Part shown: positions 24,177 through 34,420 of the stretch, piece by piece
How the letters are laid out: each line of letters opens with the position of its first letter
Position numbering within the stretch: position 1 is the first letter of the stretch
DNA from: Symsagittifera roscoffensis
Taxonomy: Eukaryota; Xenacoelomorpha; Acoela; Convolutidae
Assembly: GCF_963678635.1 (NCBI RefSeq)
Contig: NC_087067.1
Coordinates: forward strand, 22,947,547-23,011,546
Length of the DNA stretch: 64,000 nucleotides
Direction of reading: 5' to 3'
Translations under genes and position numbers: made by a program
Notes under the pieces: model-generated
Seen by the model: the letters and a program-made list of their open reading frames with translations, nothing else
Databases searched by the model: none
What the model was told of the DNA's origin: nothing

Positions 24177-24757
24177 TTTTTCGCGTTCTGAATGTTAGTG
24201 CGTAATGTTCAAAACGTCTGATTGGTTGATTACAATTGTATAGAAGTCCTGGTTTATTTTTGTAGATCTTTTTTTTTGTTCTTTTTCCTTGTTTTAATGA
24301 ATGTGATGTGGCTTCTGAGTCGGAAAAATATAACTGATCATGGACTGGGTAGTTTTTATTTATTGTTTCTTTTAGTTTGTAAAGTGCTTCTAATTTACTG
24401 ATTTCTGATTCGGAGACTGCGTTTCTTAATTTTAATGAATGTGATGTGGCTTCTGAGTCGGAAAAATATAACTGATCATGGACTGGGTAGTTTTTATTTA
24501 TTGTTTTTTTTTAGTTTGTAAAGTGCTTCTAATTTACTGATTTCTGATTCGGAGACTGCGTTTCTTCGCTTTGAAAATCTTTTTCGTGTAATTTGTCTTT
24601 GTTTGCTTAAAATTTTTCTTTTTTTTGTTTGTAGTTTTGTTCGAATATATCCAATTGCTTGTTTGTGCGGGGTGATTACGAGATCGTATGTTTCGTTGTT
24701 TATTTCACGATTGTGTAGTACGATTGTTTGTTTATTTCCTAAATTGTTAAGTGACAT
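24157..24757 (-). pseudogene. Unknown Lys/Arg-rich protein with internal duplication and frameshift
   Basis: From the ATG at 24757 an 87-codon reading runs to 24494. It is strongly basic in the middle (KKRKILSKQRQITRKRF) and ends in a frameshift within a run of nine T on the plus strand near 24504-24512. The duplicated copy of this segment has eight bases at that point and stays open. Allowing for the shift, the frame continues through two copies of a 138-bp (46-codon) tandem repeat to a stop at 24157, just inside the next ORF. The family is unknown. A basic nucleic-acid-binding role is possible but only inferred from charge. Confidence 0.45.
24292..24567. repeat. 138-bp in-frame tandem duplication
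   Basis: Two copies (about 24292-24429 and 24430-24567) that are nearly identical. The right copy has one extra T in a homopolymer. Unit length is a multiple of three, so the duplication kept the minus-strand reading frame until the later T insertion broke it. Confidence 0.9.
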
Positions 24758-25623
24758 AAGAATTAGGATGAAGGATGCAAATTGTTATTAGCGATTTTAA
24801 TTTCCTAGACTGTTAGTCCTTACGAATTTTTGGTTAGCCTAACTTGGGTCTTCGATTCAGAGTTGGAGAGAAAAGTATGTATCGATTCCGAAGAATGATA
24901 GTTACTTTCTCGTGGCTATTCTAAGTTAAGGTGTTAATTTACTTAATCTTACTTAGGGGTAGTAATTGTGTTTAAGGGTTGGAGAGTAGTAAATCGATCC
25001 ACAAGGTTCAGGTATAAATAGAACGCAAGTAGTTAGTTAGATACTATTTGAAACTTACTAAGATTAAGATTTAGCCTGGGTCAATTTAGCCTGGGTCAAT
25101 AAGATTTGAGGTCGTTAGACACTTGATAATTGGGTGGGGGAGAACAAAGTTATTCTATATGATCCAAGGATAAGCCTTGAAGATCAGAATAAAAATTTTA
25201 CTTGTATAAAATTGATTAAGTTAGATATTTAATTGAGATCCAAGGAAAACCTTGATGATCTAATTTTAGATTGAATAATTTTAAGTTAAATTAAGACAAA
25301 AATTAGGATAAGCCTTTAAGAAAAATTTAAGTTTAATTGATAGAAAGGTTTAGTATTTTATGATATTTTGGTTTTGATGATTGCTGTTATGTTCAGGTGA
25401 TGAAGCTGGAGATGACAGGATGATTTGTATATACTAATAATTTATGATCATGTTTACTAATTTTTTCTTTTATTTTCAATAAATATATTTTTGAGATATC
25501 TTTTTTAAATTTTACTGCAGTTTTGGAGGAAACGATTTGAGGTGTTTTAATCAATCGTTATTTTATAATAGTAAATTTGGTTTAGCGCCTGAAATGATCA
25601 TTGAAGAATTTTCTTCAAGGATT
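24758..25623. other. Non-coding stretch with short repeats and a TATA-like site
   Basis: Contains tagcctgggtcaat twice in tandem near 25073-25100 and three loose copies of a gatccaaggataagcctt-like motif at 25150-25310. A TATA-like tataaatag sits at 25014 in plus orientation. This could be the leader or terminal region of an element, but no matching partner copy was found. No gene. Confidence 0.35.
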
Positions 25624-25857
25624 TTATGTTTGCAAATGAAAATCTAAATTCATTGCTAGTAAAATTCTAAATATAAAAGTTTGCGTTGGCTTTTGCCGTA
25701 CGACCATGAAACTTAATGGTAAGTTTCTCCGTAGTCGTAGATCGTCTCTTGTCCGAGGTCTTCTTCCAATACCGGGTAGTTCTCGTATTGTACGGAATAG
25801 CGGCTCTGATCTATTGAGTCGTAGAGACATTTCGATTAAATTATTGTCATGTAACAT
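25624..25857 (-). CDS. Short Arg-rich ORF, doubtful
   Basis: 77 codons from an ATG at 25857. The middle is Arg and Leu rich (GIGRRPRTRDDLRLRRN). It is on the same strand as the two unknown ORFs and about 870 bp upstream of them, so it might belong to the same element. There is no recognisable family, and the length is within the range of chance frames. Confidence 0.2.
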   Translation of the reverse strand: MLHDNNLIEMSLRLNRSEPLFRTIRELPGIGRRPRTRDDLRLRRNLPLSFMVVRQKPTQTFIFRILLAMNLDFHLQT

Positions 25858-26205
25858 TTCGAAAATGTTTTGTCTAATTCTAATCTATCTTGTTAGTTCT
25901 AAGCTAGTTTGTTTTTAAGGTCTCATTTGAGACTTATGGTCGCACCAGATGAGTTATGTTCTTAGGTCTAACTCATAGAGTAATTTCGGATAGGGTACAC
26001 CGTCTGCTCGTCACGCTAACTTATTTTTGGCCGGATAGATTCGTGCAACTTCTTAGTCTAATACCGATCCTAATCTTACCTTTATATCTACTAGTCTCAG
26101 GGTGTTTAACTAGTCTCTGCTAGGCTCAATAGATCTGGCTTATTGCGATTGCTAAAGATCTCTTGGAGAGGTAACTAATTTCTAAGTTAAATTCAAATCT
26201 CTCTG

Positions 26206-26233
26206 GTGCTGAAATTACTAGTAATTTCAGCAC
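26206..26233. repeat. Perfect 28-bp palindrome
   Basis: The 28 bases from gtgctgaaattac to gtaatttcagcac are exactly self-complementary, centred on ctag. It could form a cruciform or hairpin. No associated element end was identified. Confidence 0.9.
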
Positions 26234-26995
26234 TTAAAAATAAGTGGGTTGTTAGTCAGATGAATCATGATTGGTTAATATCAAATATTTTGTAGTGATA
26301 AAATATCTAATTTACAACCAATGATAAAATGTAGTTTAGATCTGGTTCCAATTAGTTTATAAAAGTTGATATTTTTCTGTTTTTCTGCTCTTAGACCCAT
26401 TCTGCTCTTAGTTCATTCTGCTCATTGACTGGCCACCTTTAAATACAATTCTGAGAAAAATAAAACTGAAATTTTTTTAACAATTAAACACACATCAGCT
26501 GTTATTTCCCAAGTTTGGGACAAAATGGAGGTCAAATTTATTCCGGATCAACCATACAATCTCTCCCCCCCTTTAGTTGTTCGTATTCACACCGCCGAAA
26601 ATTAAAAACCTATTCACAACGCCAAAAAATAAGAAACTACTCACAATGCCGAAAATTAAAAAGCTCAAAATTGTTTCCTGAAAAATCCATATTTTCTCTC
26701 TTCGAAATCCTATTGGGGGGACTTTGCGGTTAATTCTTTTATTGCTTCCAATATTTATTGGGACGGCCTTGCTAGTATTTGTGGAAAGTTCAGATGCTAA
26801 TACATTTTTGTCGTCTAAATGTCTTGTCGCCTTAATTATCCTGTCGCCTCATTTGCCTAGCTACAGTTATACCCGCCTCGAATAATCTGTGATAGATGTA
26901 TAGAACGGCCTCAGAAGAGAACTAACCATTTCTGAGAAATGCATTCAAGAAGTAAAAACGCATACAAAGAAATTTATGACACGTTTGAAGCTAAT

Positions 26996-27055
26996 TTAGG
27001 AAAGACCATTTTCACCTGTTCATTGTTAGGAAAGACCATTTTCACCTGTTCATTG
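26996..27055. repeat. 30-bp tandem duplication
   Basis: Two identical adjacent 30-bp units, each beginning ttaggaaagaccattttcac. A small replication-type duplication in intergenic DNA. Confidence 0.95.
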
Positions 27056-27281
27056 TTATAAATGCGACCGTGTTTTTTTGCAGGTCTCAAAAAGCAGCTC
27101 AGTTAAATAACTTCCTCTATACTTCGTTATCCTCAGTGTGTTCATAGTCAAATTAATTCCCTATATTATTTTTTGTTTAGCTATAACAAACGTAAGTAAA
27201 ACAAAATCCGATTAATGCTCATTTTATACCCATATTCAGGGACTCGCAAAATTAATTGCCATAATATGGAGCACTGAAAAT

Positions 27282-29179
27282 CAGGCGCGGATCTAGGATT
27301 TTCTTGAGGAGGGGAGGGGCGGATTGAGAAAAGTTTGACGAGGATTGACGAAAACAATGATTTATTTACAATAAGAAAATGAACAAAATTAAACAAAATT
27401 GAGTCTTCGATTTTTTGCGGCAAATCTGTCGATGACCTCTTCGACATTGATTTCTACATCTTTGTGAATGGAAATTAGCGCCAAATTTGAGAGTCGGTCC
27501 TCCTTCATGTTGGAGCGGAGGTAACTTTTTAGTAGTTTCATGCTCGAAAAAGAGCGCTCAGCAGTGCATACCGTCACTGGGAGGGTAGCACCAATCAGGA
27601 GCAAAGTAAAAATTACTGGCATTGTGGCTTTGTGACACACTCTGAGTGCAGCTGTAAAGGTTTCTGGGGTATCGGTGTACAGGGGGAAGTACCACATATT
27701 TTTCCAAACTTCGAACTCGCTGGGGAAGTCACCATCTGGAAGTATTCCTTCGTATAACTGGTCCAGATCATCAAAATCTTCCTCCTTTGCATCCTTCTCA
27801 CTTATCCAACGGGGTAGCAGCTTGCACACTTGGGCACAAGAAGAAGCTGCTCCAACGAAGCGTTCCTTGAGATCCATCAGGACAAAGTCAAGAAAAGGCA
27901 AGTAAACGGTCTGTCTGAAGTGATCATAAGCCGATGATGCTACAGGAGGTCTGCCTCTTCTACCCTCTATTTGAATATCGTCCAGCTTTGCGGCGTCAGA
28001 ATGGACTTTTTCGTAGCGGCCATTGCTTTCACCATCGCGCCATTGTTGAAAGAGGTGACGCAAGTTCCGGATGTGATCCATTGACTGAGGCAATTCTAGC
28101 GAAGGTCCCAGAAGAGCAATGCTAGTAGCTTTAGTCGCCCCCAGCAGGTGCTTCATAGACATCAGGGCAATCAAGAACTCTGACCGCATCATGCTAGCCA
28201 GATAAGCACGGCAGTCAGAAGCACACCTTTCCCCAGGCCAATTGCTGATGTCTTCTAGTGTAGCTTCAATGGAAGGCTTCAGCTGGATAAAAGTCAGAAC
28301 AGCATCGTGTCGTTCAACCCATCGAGTGTCAGACATCTTTGGTCTAATGGAGTATGTCAGGAACTGGTATCTTTCCAGGTGCTGGGGGCCTAAAGTTCGC
28401 TTTTCTTGTTTTCCTTGTTTCGTCACAAGTTCGTATGGCCAGACTTGCAGTGGGGGTTTGTTGGGGTTGTCCAGCAGTGCAAACATGATTTCCCTGTTCA
28501 TGTCCAGTGAGCTGAAGTTGTAGATGCCGACGTCAATGTAGGATGGAGAGTGTAGAGCTTGCCCAGAGAGCGGAGATATAGAACTAATTGATGAAAGAGA
28601 TTCATCTTTAATGGTGGCTAAAGGAGCCAGTGGCTCTAAGAGCCTTGAAGGTCCAGGTATGGGCGTCTCAGGAGTGGATGATCCAGGGTTGTCAGGCTCA
28701 GGAGTGGTTGCAGTGGATGAAGGTGGTGACTTCTTGGGTCCACTGGTGAAGAAAGCCTTGAGCGTCTTGAAGCCAGAAGCCTTGGAGTCCTTGGGAGCAG
28801 TCCGCTTTGACATCTGGAAGGTTGAAGTTGAAGTCCAGGGTCCAATCCAGAGTGCATTGTGAAGTCCAGCGAAAAAGATTTTAGAATGAGCTAGGTAGTT
28901 TTGAACGGGGTATATATACTGCGAATGAGGCAGGTTGACAGGTACCTGTTAGCAGGTACCTGCCTCGAGTCAAAAAATGAGTCCAATTTGAGGCCTCAAA
29001 AAAGACGCATTTTCACACCTTGAATTTTCACACCTCAAAATTTTCTTTGATATAAAGGCCAAAGGCGCCCTTTGAAAAAAAATTAAGTGAATTGTTCAAA
29101 GGGGGGACTCTTTGGTAATTGTTACGGTCAAACTCCCGAGGGGGGGGGGGGGCGTCCAACACTAAAAAATCCGCCCCTG
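27282..29179 (-). mobile_element. hAT transposon with internally deleted transposase
   Basis: 1898-bp element with termini caggcgcggatctagg on the left and, as reverse complement of the right end, caggggcggatttttta. A perfect 8-bp target-site duplication ctgaaaat flanks it (27274-27281 and 29180-29187). One long minus ORF fills most of it. The right end carries the G-run and ggcgcc blocks shared with the MITEs at 20217 and 50190. A doubled aggtacct motif lies near 28940-28965. The perfect TSD and open ORF suggest a fairly recent insertion. Its own transposase lacks the catalytic middle, so movement probably relied on another copy. Confidence 0.95.
27389..28813 (-). CDS. hAT transposase, internally deleted (ZMYM/TTF-finger type)
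   Basis: 474 residues from an ATG at 28813 to TAA at 27389. Residues 1-90 are a Ser/Pro-rich leader. Next come the start of a TTF-type finger region (SYIDVGIYNF, then WPYELVTKQGKQEKRTLGPQ and LERYQFLTYS), but the Cys-rich finger itself is missing. The sequence jumps directly to the late-domain motif SDTRWVERHDAV, so the segment that normally holds the rest of the finger and the first catalytic Asp residues (about 250 residues in relatives) is absent without a frame break. The C terminus has the hAT dimerisation region with TAERSFSSMKLLKSYLRSNM. Full-length relatives are about 700 or more residues. It may still dimerise or bind DNA but should not cut by itself. Confidence 0.88.
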   Translation of the reverse strand: MSKRTAPKDSKASGFKTLKAFFTSGPKKSPPSSTATTPEPDNPGSSTPETPIPGPSRLLEPLAPLATIKDESLSSISSISPLSGQALHSPSYIDVGIYNFSSLDMNREIMFALLDNPNKPPLQVWPYELVTKQGKQEKRTLGPQHLERYQFLTYSIRPKMSDTRWVERHDAVLTFIQLKPSIEATLEDISNWPGERCASDCRAYLASMMRSEFLIALMSMKHLLGATKATSIALLGPSLELPQSMDHIRNLRHLFQQWRDGESNGRYEKVHSDAAKLDDIQIEGRRGRPPVASSAYDHFRQTVYLPFLDFVLMDLKERFVGAASSCAQVCKLLPRWISEKDAKEEDFDDLDQLYEGILPDGDFPSEFEVWKNMWYFPLYTDTPETFTAALRVCHKATMPVIFTLLLIGATLPVTVCTAERSFSSMKLLKSYLRSNMKEDRLSNLALISIHKDVEINVEEVIDRFAAKNRRLNFV

Positions 29180-29302
29180 CTGAAAATAAATAATTGCCCT
29201 ACTACTCAATTCAAAATAAATTATTTTTATTTTGGTGGGAAGAAAATAAATAATTACAATAATTGTTTTTTTTCGGAAAAATATAAATATTGCAACAATT
29301 GA

Positions 29303-29572
29303 TCACAAGTCAACATGATTAGATGCCAGTTGAGATACAATTTTTGCGTCCCAAAATTTTTTGTTCACAAATAGGAACAATTCCGCTTCCAAGTGCATAG
29401 GCGACATGTTGTGCCGTAGATAGCCGACGTTCAAAATAACAGTATGCTTCGTTGCTTTTGGCGCCACGCTATTGGCTTGCCGCAGCCAAGCAATTATTTT
29501 AACAATAATTGTAATTGCTTCCCTAAATAATTGCCCTAACGATTGTCGAAAATAAATTATTCTAATTTCCAA
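29303..29572 (-). pseudogene. hAT transposase C-terminal relic
   Basis: The 89-codon reading includes LRHNMSPMHLEAELFLFVNKKFWD, like the very end of hAT transposases (RLSPEHVEMLLFLxxNxxxWD). It belongs to a different subgroup from the element next door. Flanking repeats of aaaataaataatt and ccctaaataattgccc suggest a decayed element around 29188-29640, but I could not define its ends. Confidence 0.45.
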
Positions 29573-29639
29573 ACAACGAAAATAAATTATTTATCAAAAA
29601 TAATTTCCCTACAATTATTTTTGCGGAACCCCTGCCCAT

Positions 29640-30101
29640 ATTTCGCCCAAATTTTTCCCTATCACAAATGTTAGTAATCGACTCTGAAGGCTCCCTTATG
29701 CTGTTAACCCTTGTCGAGGTCTGCGACTAATTATTCGACTTGGTCGGTCGGGCCGGTAAGTTCCGCGACCGAATATCTGAGGTAAAGATATTTCGCGCCT
29801 TCTAAGTGAAGTAACGCGAAGGAGGCGGAGCTTGTTTTAAAATTCTGCTGACTATCAACATCGGTACACAAAAAAACTGCTAAGTTCTCTCACAAGACTG
29901 CTCGCAAAGCCCTGAAGATTTCCGAAGGTGAAGCCCCATTTGCATCAAGGTTTCTTTGTGCCAAAATGAAAAATCGGTCCAATTTGTACCAAAATTATTC
30001 AACTCGGTTTCTGATTGGACGAATTCTGAGCCAAGGGGGTCTTATGCACAAAACGGCCCAAAATCAAAATCTTTGTAGCTTTAGCTAAAATTTATGCGGC
30101 A
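29640..30101. other. No gene seen
   Basis: Mixed-composition intergenic DNA between the hAT relic and the hairpins. No coding frame or known repeat recognised. Confidence 0.4.
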
Positions 30102-30135
30102 GAATTTGATTGGCTAATATGAGCCAATCAAATTC
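30102..30135. repeat. Short perfect hairpin (14-bp stem)
   Basis: gaatttgattggct and agccaatcaaattc are exact reverse complements around a 6-nt loop. The surrounding text (ttatgcac aaacggccca) resembles part of the large foldback arm next to it, so it is probably an older, diverged relative. Confidence 0.8.
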
Positions 30136-30240
30136 AAGCAATATGGTCAGGCATTTCAACCAAATGTTCCAGCAGAAAAAATAATAGCCGAATTTACCAA
30201 AAAAAAGAATCTTATTGTTGTCAAATTATTGTCAAATTAT

Positions 30241-31175
30241 TGCAAAGCCGAATATTCTAAGCTCTTGGTTTGAAGTCAACGGTGGGCGCGCTTCGGGCGC
30301 GTTATCGCTTCGCGGCAATAACCGGCTCTAATTTTCGTATAGAGTCCTACTATATGTTGGCAAGCTTTCAACACGTAGGTGGCGGTCAGAATTATGCTGT
30401 TTAGTTTTCTGCTGCTTGAACAGAAAACTAAATTAATAATTTCTTGGCTGGGTGTTATGCATGCACTAAACGGCCCAAATTACGTATTTCTAAATCTTGA
30501 TCATAAATCAATGTGATTCAATCTCATTGGTTAATTAGCCAATCAAAACAAACAACATGTGACATTTCATTTAAAATTTAAGGCATATAAGATTATGGGC
30601 CGAAATGACCAAAAAAATAAAACTTTTTTTTTGCCGGTGGAGCCATTTTACTGAGCTTTTCCCGTCTGGGCAAAATATCACAAATACATCACTTTATTTC
30701 ATCAATTGACTCAAATAATAAAATAATTTCATGTTTTTTTTTGTAAAATTTTGCCCAGACGGGAACAGTTCAGTAAAATTGCTTCACTGGCTGTAAATTT
30801 ACATCTATCTGGTCAATTCGGCCCATAATCTTATTTACCTTGAAACTTAAATGAAATGTCACAACATGTTATTTGTTTTGATTGGATCATTAACCAATGA
30901 GATTGAGTCACATTGACTTATGATCGAGATTTAGATATACGTAATTTGGGCCGTTTAGTGCATAACACCCAGCCAAGAATTTTTTAATTTAGTTTTCTGT
31001 TCAAGCAGCAAAAAACTAAACAGCATAATTGTGGTGTGGCCGCCAACAGAGCTTGCCAACAGATAATAGGACTCTATACAAAAATTAGAGCCGGTTATTG
31101 CCGCGAAGCGATAACGCGTGCGAAGCGTGCCCACCGTCGACCTCAAAACAAGAGCGTAGTATATTCGGCTTTGTA
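30241..31175. mobile_element. Foldback element with arms of about 430 bp
   Basis: The segment 30241-30676 matches the reverse complement of 30749-31175. Both arms contain gcaaagccgaatat or its equivalent at the outer end, ttatcgcttcgcggcaataa in the middle and cccgtctgggcaaaat at the loop. The unpaired centre is only about 72 bp. The arms differ at many positions, so it is not recent. No transposase is encoded. A short plus ORF (31098-31331) and its minus counterpart are by-products of the arm. No TSD was identified. Confidence 0.85.
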
Positions 31176-31469
31176 GTCGTTGGCCAATTGGGAGGCATAG
31201 CAAAAAGCAGCGCGATCCAAGGGCAGATTGGGTCCAAAGGCAGAAAAACCAAAAAACATCAACTTTTATTGGTCTATAAGGGCTTGATAAAAACAATTTT
31301 TAGAATCGTCAATAATACCAAGATGTATTAAATAAAATGTTGTTTAAAATTTTTTACCAACTCGATTAAATTACTCAAACTATGCATAAAATGTTAGTTT
31401 CTCTGGTAATATTGACAATTCTTATAGTTAATTCACCGATTAGCTGTTAAAAATTATTAGCCCATTCAA

Positions 31470-31864
31470 GGGTCTAGGACTATAAGCCGACGAGACTTCA
31501 AGCCGAAGGGACTTCAAGCCGAAATTGCAGCATTACAAGCACATCAAAACGCTCAATTTTCATCAGTAGAAAAATGTTTTTCAAAAATTTAGGCAATTTT
31601 AGTTCAGGATTTTGAAGTGTATAAAAACACATGAAAAAACTATCAGTATTGTTTTAATTTTTAATATTCCTAAGCATCAATTAGAGACTTAAAAATTATG
31701 AAAAAAGCCAAAAACTTGTTAAGAGAGCTCATAAAATTGAGAAATTCTTCAAAACAGTTTTCAAAGTAATCATGTTTTATAAGTTTTTTGACAAAAAAAT
31801 TCGGCTTGAAGTTCCTAATTATGCGATTTGGCTTGAAGTCCCGTCGGCTTGATACCCGGTACCC
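31470..31864. mobile_element. TIR element (MITE), family P1, short copy
   Basis: 395 bp with inverted ends gggtctaggactataagcc and gggtaccgggtatcaagcc (reverse complement of the right end). An 8-bp TSD ccattcaa flanks it at 31462-31469 and 31865-31872. Subterminal iterated motifs gacttcaagccgaa lie at both ends. Non-coding, AT-rich middle. Confidence 0.85.
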
Positions 31865-31937
31865 CCATTCAAAAGTTCGTTTAAAACTGTGGTCCGTCAC
31901 TCGAAGTATACTTCAAGTGGGTAAACACAAAAAGAAA

Positions 31938-33346
31938 ACTGGGTGCCAGACATAAAGCCGACGGGAATTCGAGCCGAACCGTAAAATTAGGGATTTCAAG
32001 CCAATCATTTTGTCCAAAGTTCGAAAAAATGATTAATTTGAAAACGATTTTTAAGATGTTTTCAATTTCATGAGCTTTGTAGAAATTATTAGTTTTTTCA
32101 TAATTTCTAGAACTCTAATTGTTCCGACTTTCGAAGAAAAGAGGATATTTTTACGCTTGAGGTGGTTTTTTTAATCAATCACTTTTCGGTGATTGAAAAG
32201 ATATTATACCATTGATCATTTTTGCAAAGTTCTGGGAGTTTGATAGTTGCCAATTTGGTCATGCTCTGGACTAAGTTATTTGCGCTTTGAAGATTTTTTC
32301 ATAATGCTGAAGGCGTAATGCGAACTATTTATGGGGCAGTACAGTAGTTCATAAGTACCACAGCCAAAAAATGAAGTGTTGTTGGAAATTTTTGTTTGAA
32401 TACTGTCTTAACTCATCCTAAATCACTGACAAGCAACTCAATTCAAATGGACGGAAAACACAATCGGCCATTTTAATTGATGCCGCCTGTTAAACAAAAC
32501 AATCCCCACGCGGCCTCATATTTCAGAAACAAAAGATGAAAGAATATTTCCTCATATTTCAGATTAAAAAAAAACAATTAACTCAGCAATTTTTTTCCGT
32601 TCAGTATCCGTCCAAAAAATAATAAAATTCCCGCAAAAATGCCAAAAATTCACAAACAGAATTCGCAATGTTCAAATATCCTCAATTTTGGCACTGCTAA
32701 ATACAATTTCTAGTTCGGCACTGATGAGCTTCGGCAATGTTGAACGCACCCTTAGTGCGTGAAGAAATATCCCGCACAACAATGAAACAGTGTTGTGAAC
32801 AACCGTACATTCTCCCCCCGCCTCTTGAATGGCCTACCGTAGAATGCCCTTCGCAATCATTTATTAATTCTGAAAAAATGTTTTGTATAAAATCTGTATT
32901 TCATACAAACGCGCAACTACAAATGGTTTAACATTTTTTTTGTGGGATTGCATTTGTATGCTATTAACTGGCCAAAATAATGTTTTATTTCATATTTCCT
33001 AAAACGGTTAATTTTGAACGAATCTAGGCTATACTCAAAATTAGTTTATGTAAAATCCGTATTTTCTACCATTAAATCGATATTGGAGAGATTGCACGGT
33101 TAATTCCATTATTGAAGGGTTTTTCATGCAATTAATTGATGCATTTCAAAATCCGCCGAACCTAACCATCTGAAGGAACTCTTAATTGATATGTTGAAAA
33201 CTTATTATGAATTGAACTTGCCAAAATTTTTGACGACAAACATTTCACTGATGAAAGCTAAGCGTTTCGAGGTTCTTGTAAATTTTAAACTTCGGCTTGA
33301 AGTCCCTTCGCCTTGAAGTCTTGTCGGCCTGCTGTTCTAGTCCCAG
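31938..33346. mobile_element. TIR element, family P1, long copy
   Basis: About 1.4 kb with ends ctgggtgccagacataaagc on the left and ctgggactagaacagcaggc on the right (reverse complement), both followed by the same gacttcaagccgaa motifs as the short copy. The possible TSD is imperfect (agaaaact against aggaaatc). There is no transposase ORF. The inside holds unrelated repeats resembling 26515-26740 and 33941 onward. Confidence 0.7.
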
Positions 33347-33728
33347 GAAATCTTGGTTATCATTTTTTTGTTAGATTTGCTTCTAAGGTTTTCTTTAAAA
33401 TGAAATTATCAAAAAGATCAATTAACTGGCATACTTGGAGAACTTACATTTCGACTAACTTATCTGTCTGACTTTGTATAGGGCCAATGGTAGTTTTTTT
33501 TGCGACCATACTTTTAAACGAGGCTTACAGAACGGGTACCAATTAATTTTTTTTGGTACTAACGCGATTGATTGTTCAATTTGGTACAAATGAGACTGAT
33601 TTTTTTTGGGAAACTTGAACGTCCAACGACTGCCACTTCATCGGTATTGAATAGTTGTTGGTAAAGAAAATTGTAGGTCCCGCTTTTGAAATGGTTTACA
33701 TAAACATATTTAACGTAAGCATAAATTA
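33091..33728. repeat. Direct duplication, copy 1
   Basis: Related to 33941-34420 in the same order and orientation, with landmarks attatgaattga, aaaatgaaattatcaaaaag, gactgccacttcatc and gaatagttgttggtaaagaaaa. This copy contains an extra stretch of about 105 bp (33293-33398) that includes the right end of the long P1 element. Confidence 0.8.
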
Positions 33729-33940
33729 AGTAAACTTATTCCACATTAATTAATTTGTTCAATTATTACACGCGAAATACATGAGGGAGCTGTTTATCAT
33801 AAAAGCTTATTTCTTGGGACCACTGCATCATTTTAGCACCTAATCTAATTTCATGATTATAACGCTTGAGTTTTTCTTTGTTTTCTTTTTCCAAAAACTA
33901 ATCGATATGGATTATAAGGGGCAGTCGGAACATTCAGGGC

Positions 33941-34420
33941 TTTGTACGGTTGATTCCGTTGTTGAAGAAATTTTTTTATGCGCCTAATTTAAGCACTTTA
34001 AAATCCGCCTGATCTATGTAATTGATAGAAATCTTAACTGGTGTATTGTTATTTTCAAAATTTATTATGAATTGAGCTTCCCTAATTTTTTGAAAATAAA
34101 CATTTTACTGATGAAAATTTAGCGTATCGAAGTTCTTGTAAAGTTTAAATTTCGGCTAAAATGAAATTATCAAAAAGATCAATTCACTGGCAAACTGAGA
34201 GAAACTACCTTTCGACTAACATATCTGTATGATTATTTTTTTTGTTCCAACGCGATTGATTTTCTTTTCTAATTTTGTACAAATGAGACCGATTTTTCTT
34301 TTTGGTACATGTGAATGCCCATCGACTGCCACTTCATCCGTAACGAATAGTTGTTGGTAAAGAAAACTGTTGGTTCCCCTTTTTACTGGTTCACATAAAC
34401 AAATTTAACGTAAACATAAA
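33941..34420. repeat. Direct duplication, copy 2
   Basis: Second copy of 33091-33728, about 80% alike by eye, lacking the P1 terminus. Either P1 inserted into copy 1 or copy 2 lost it. Confidence 0.8.
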
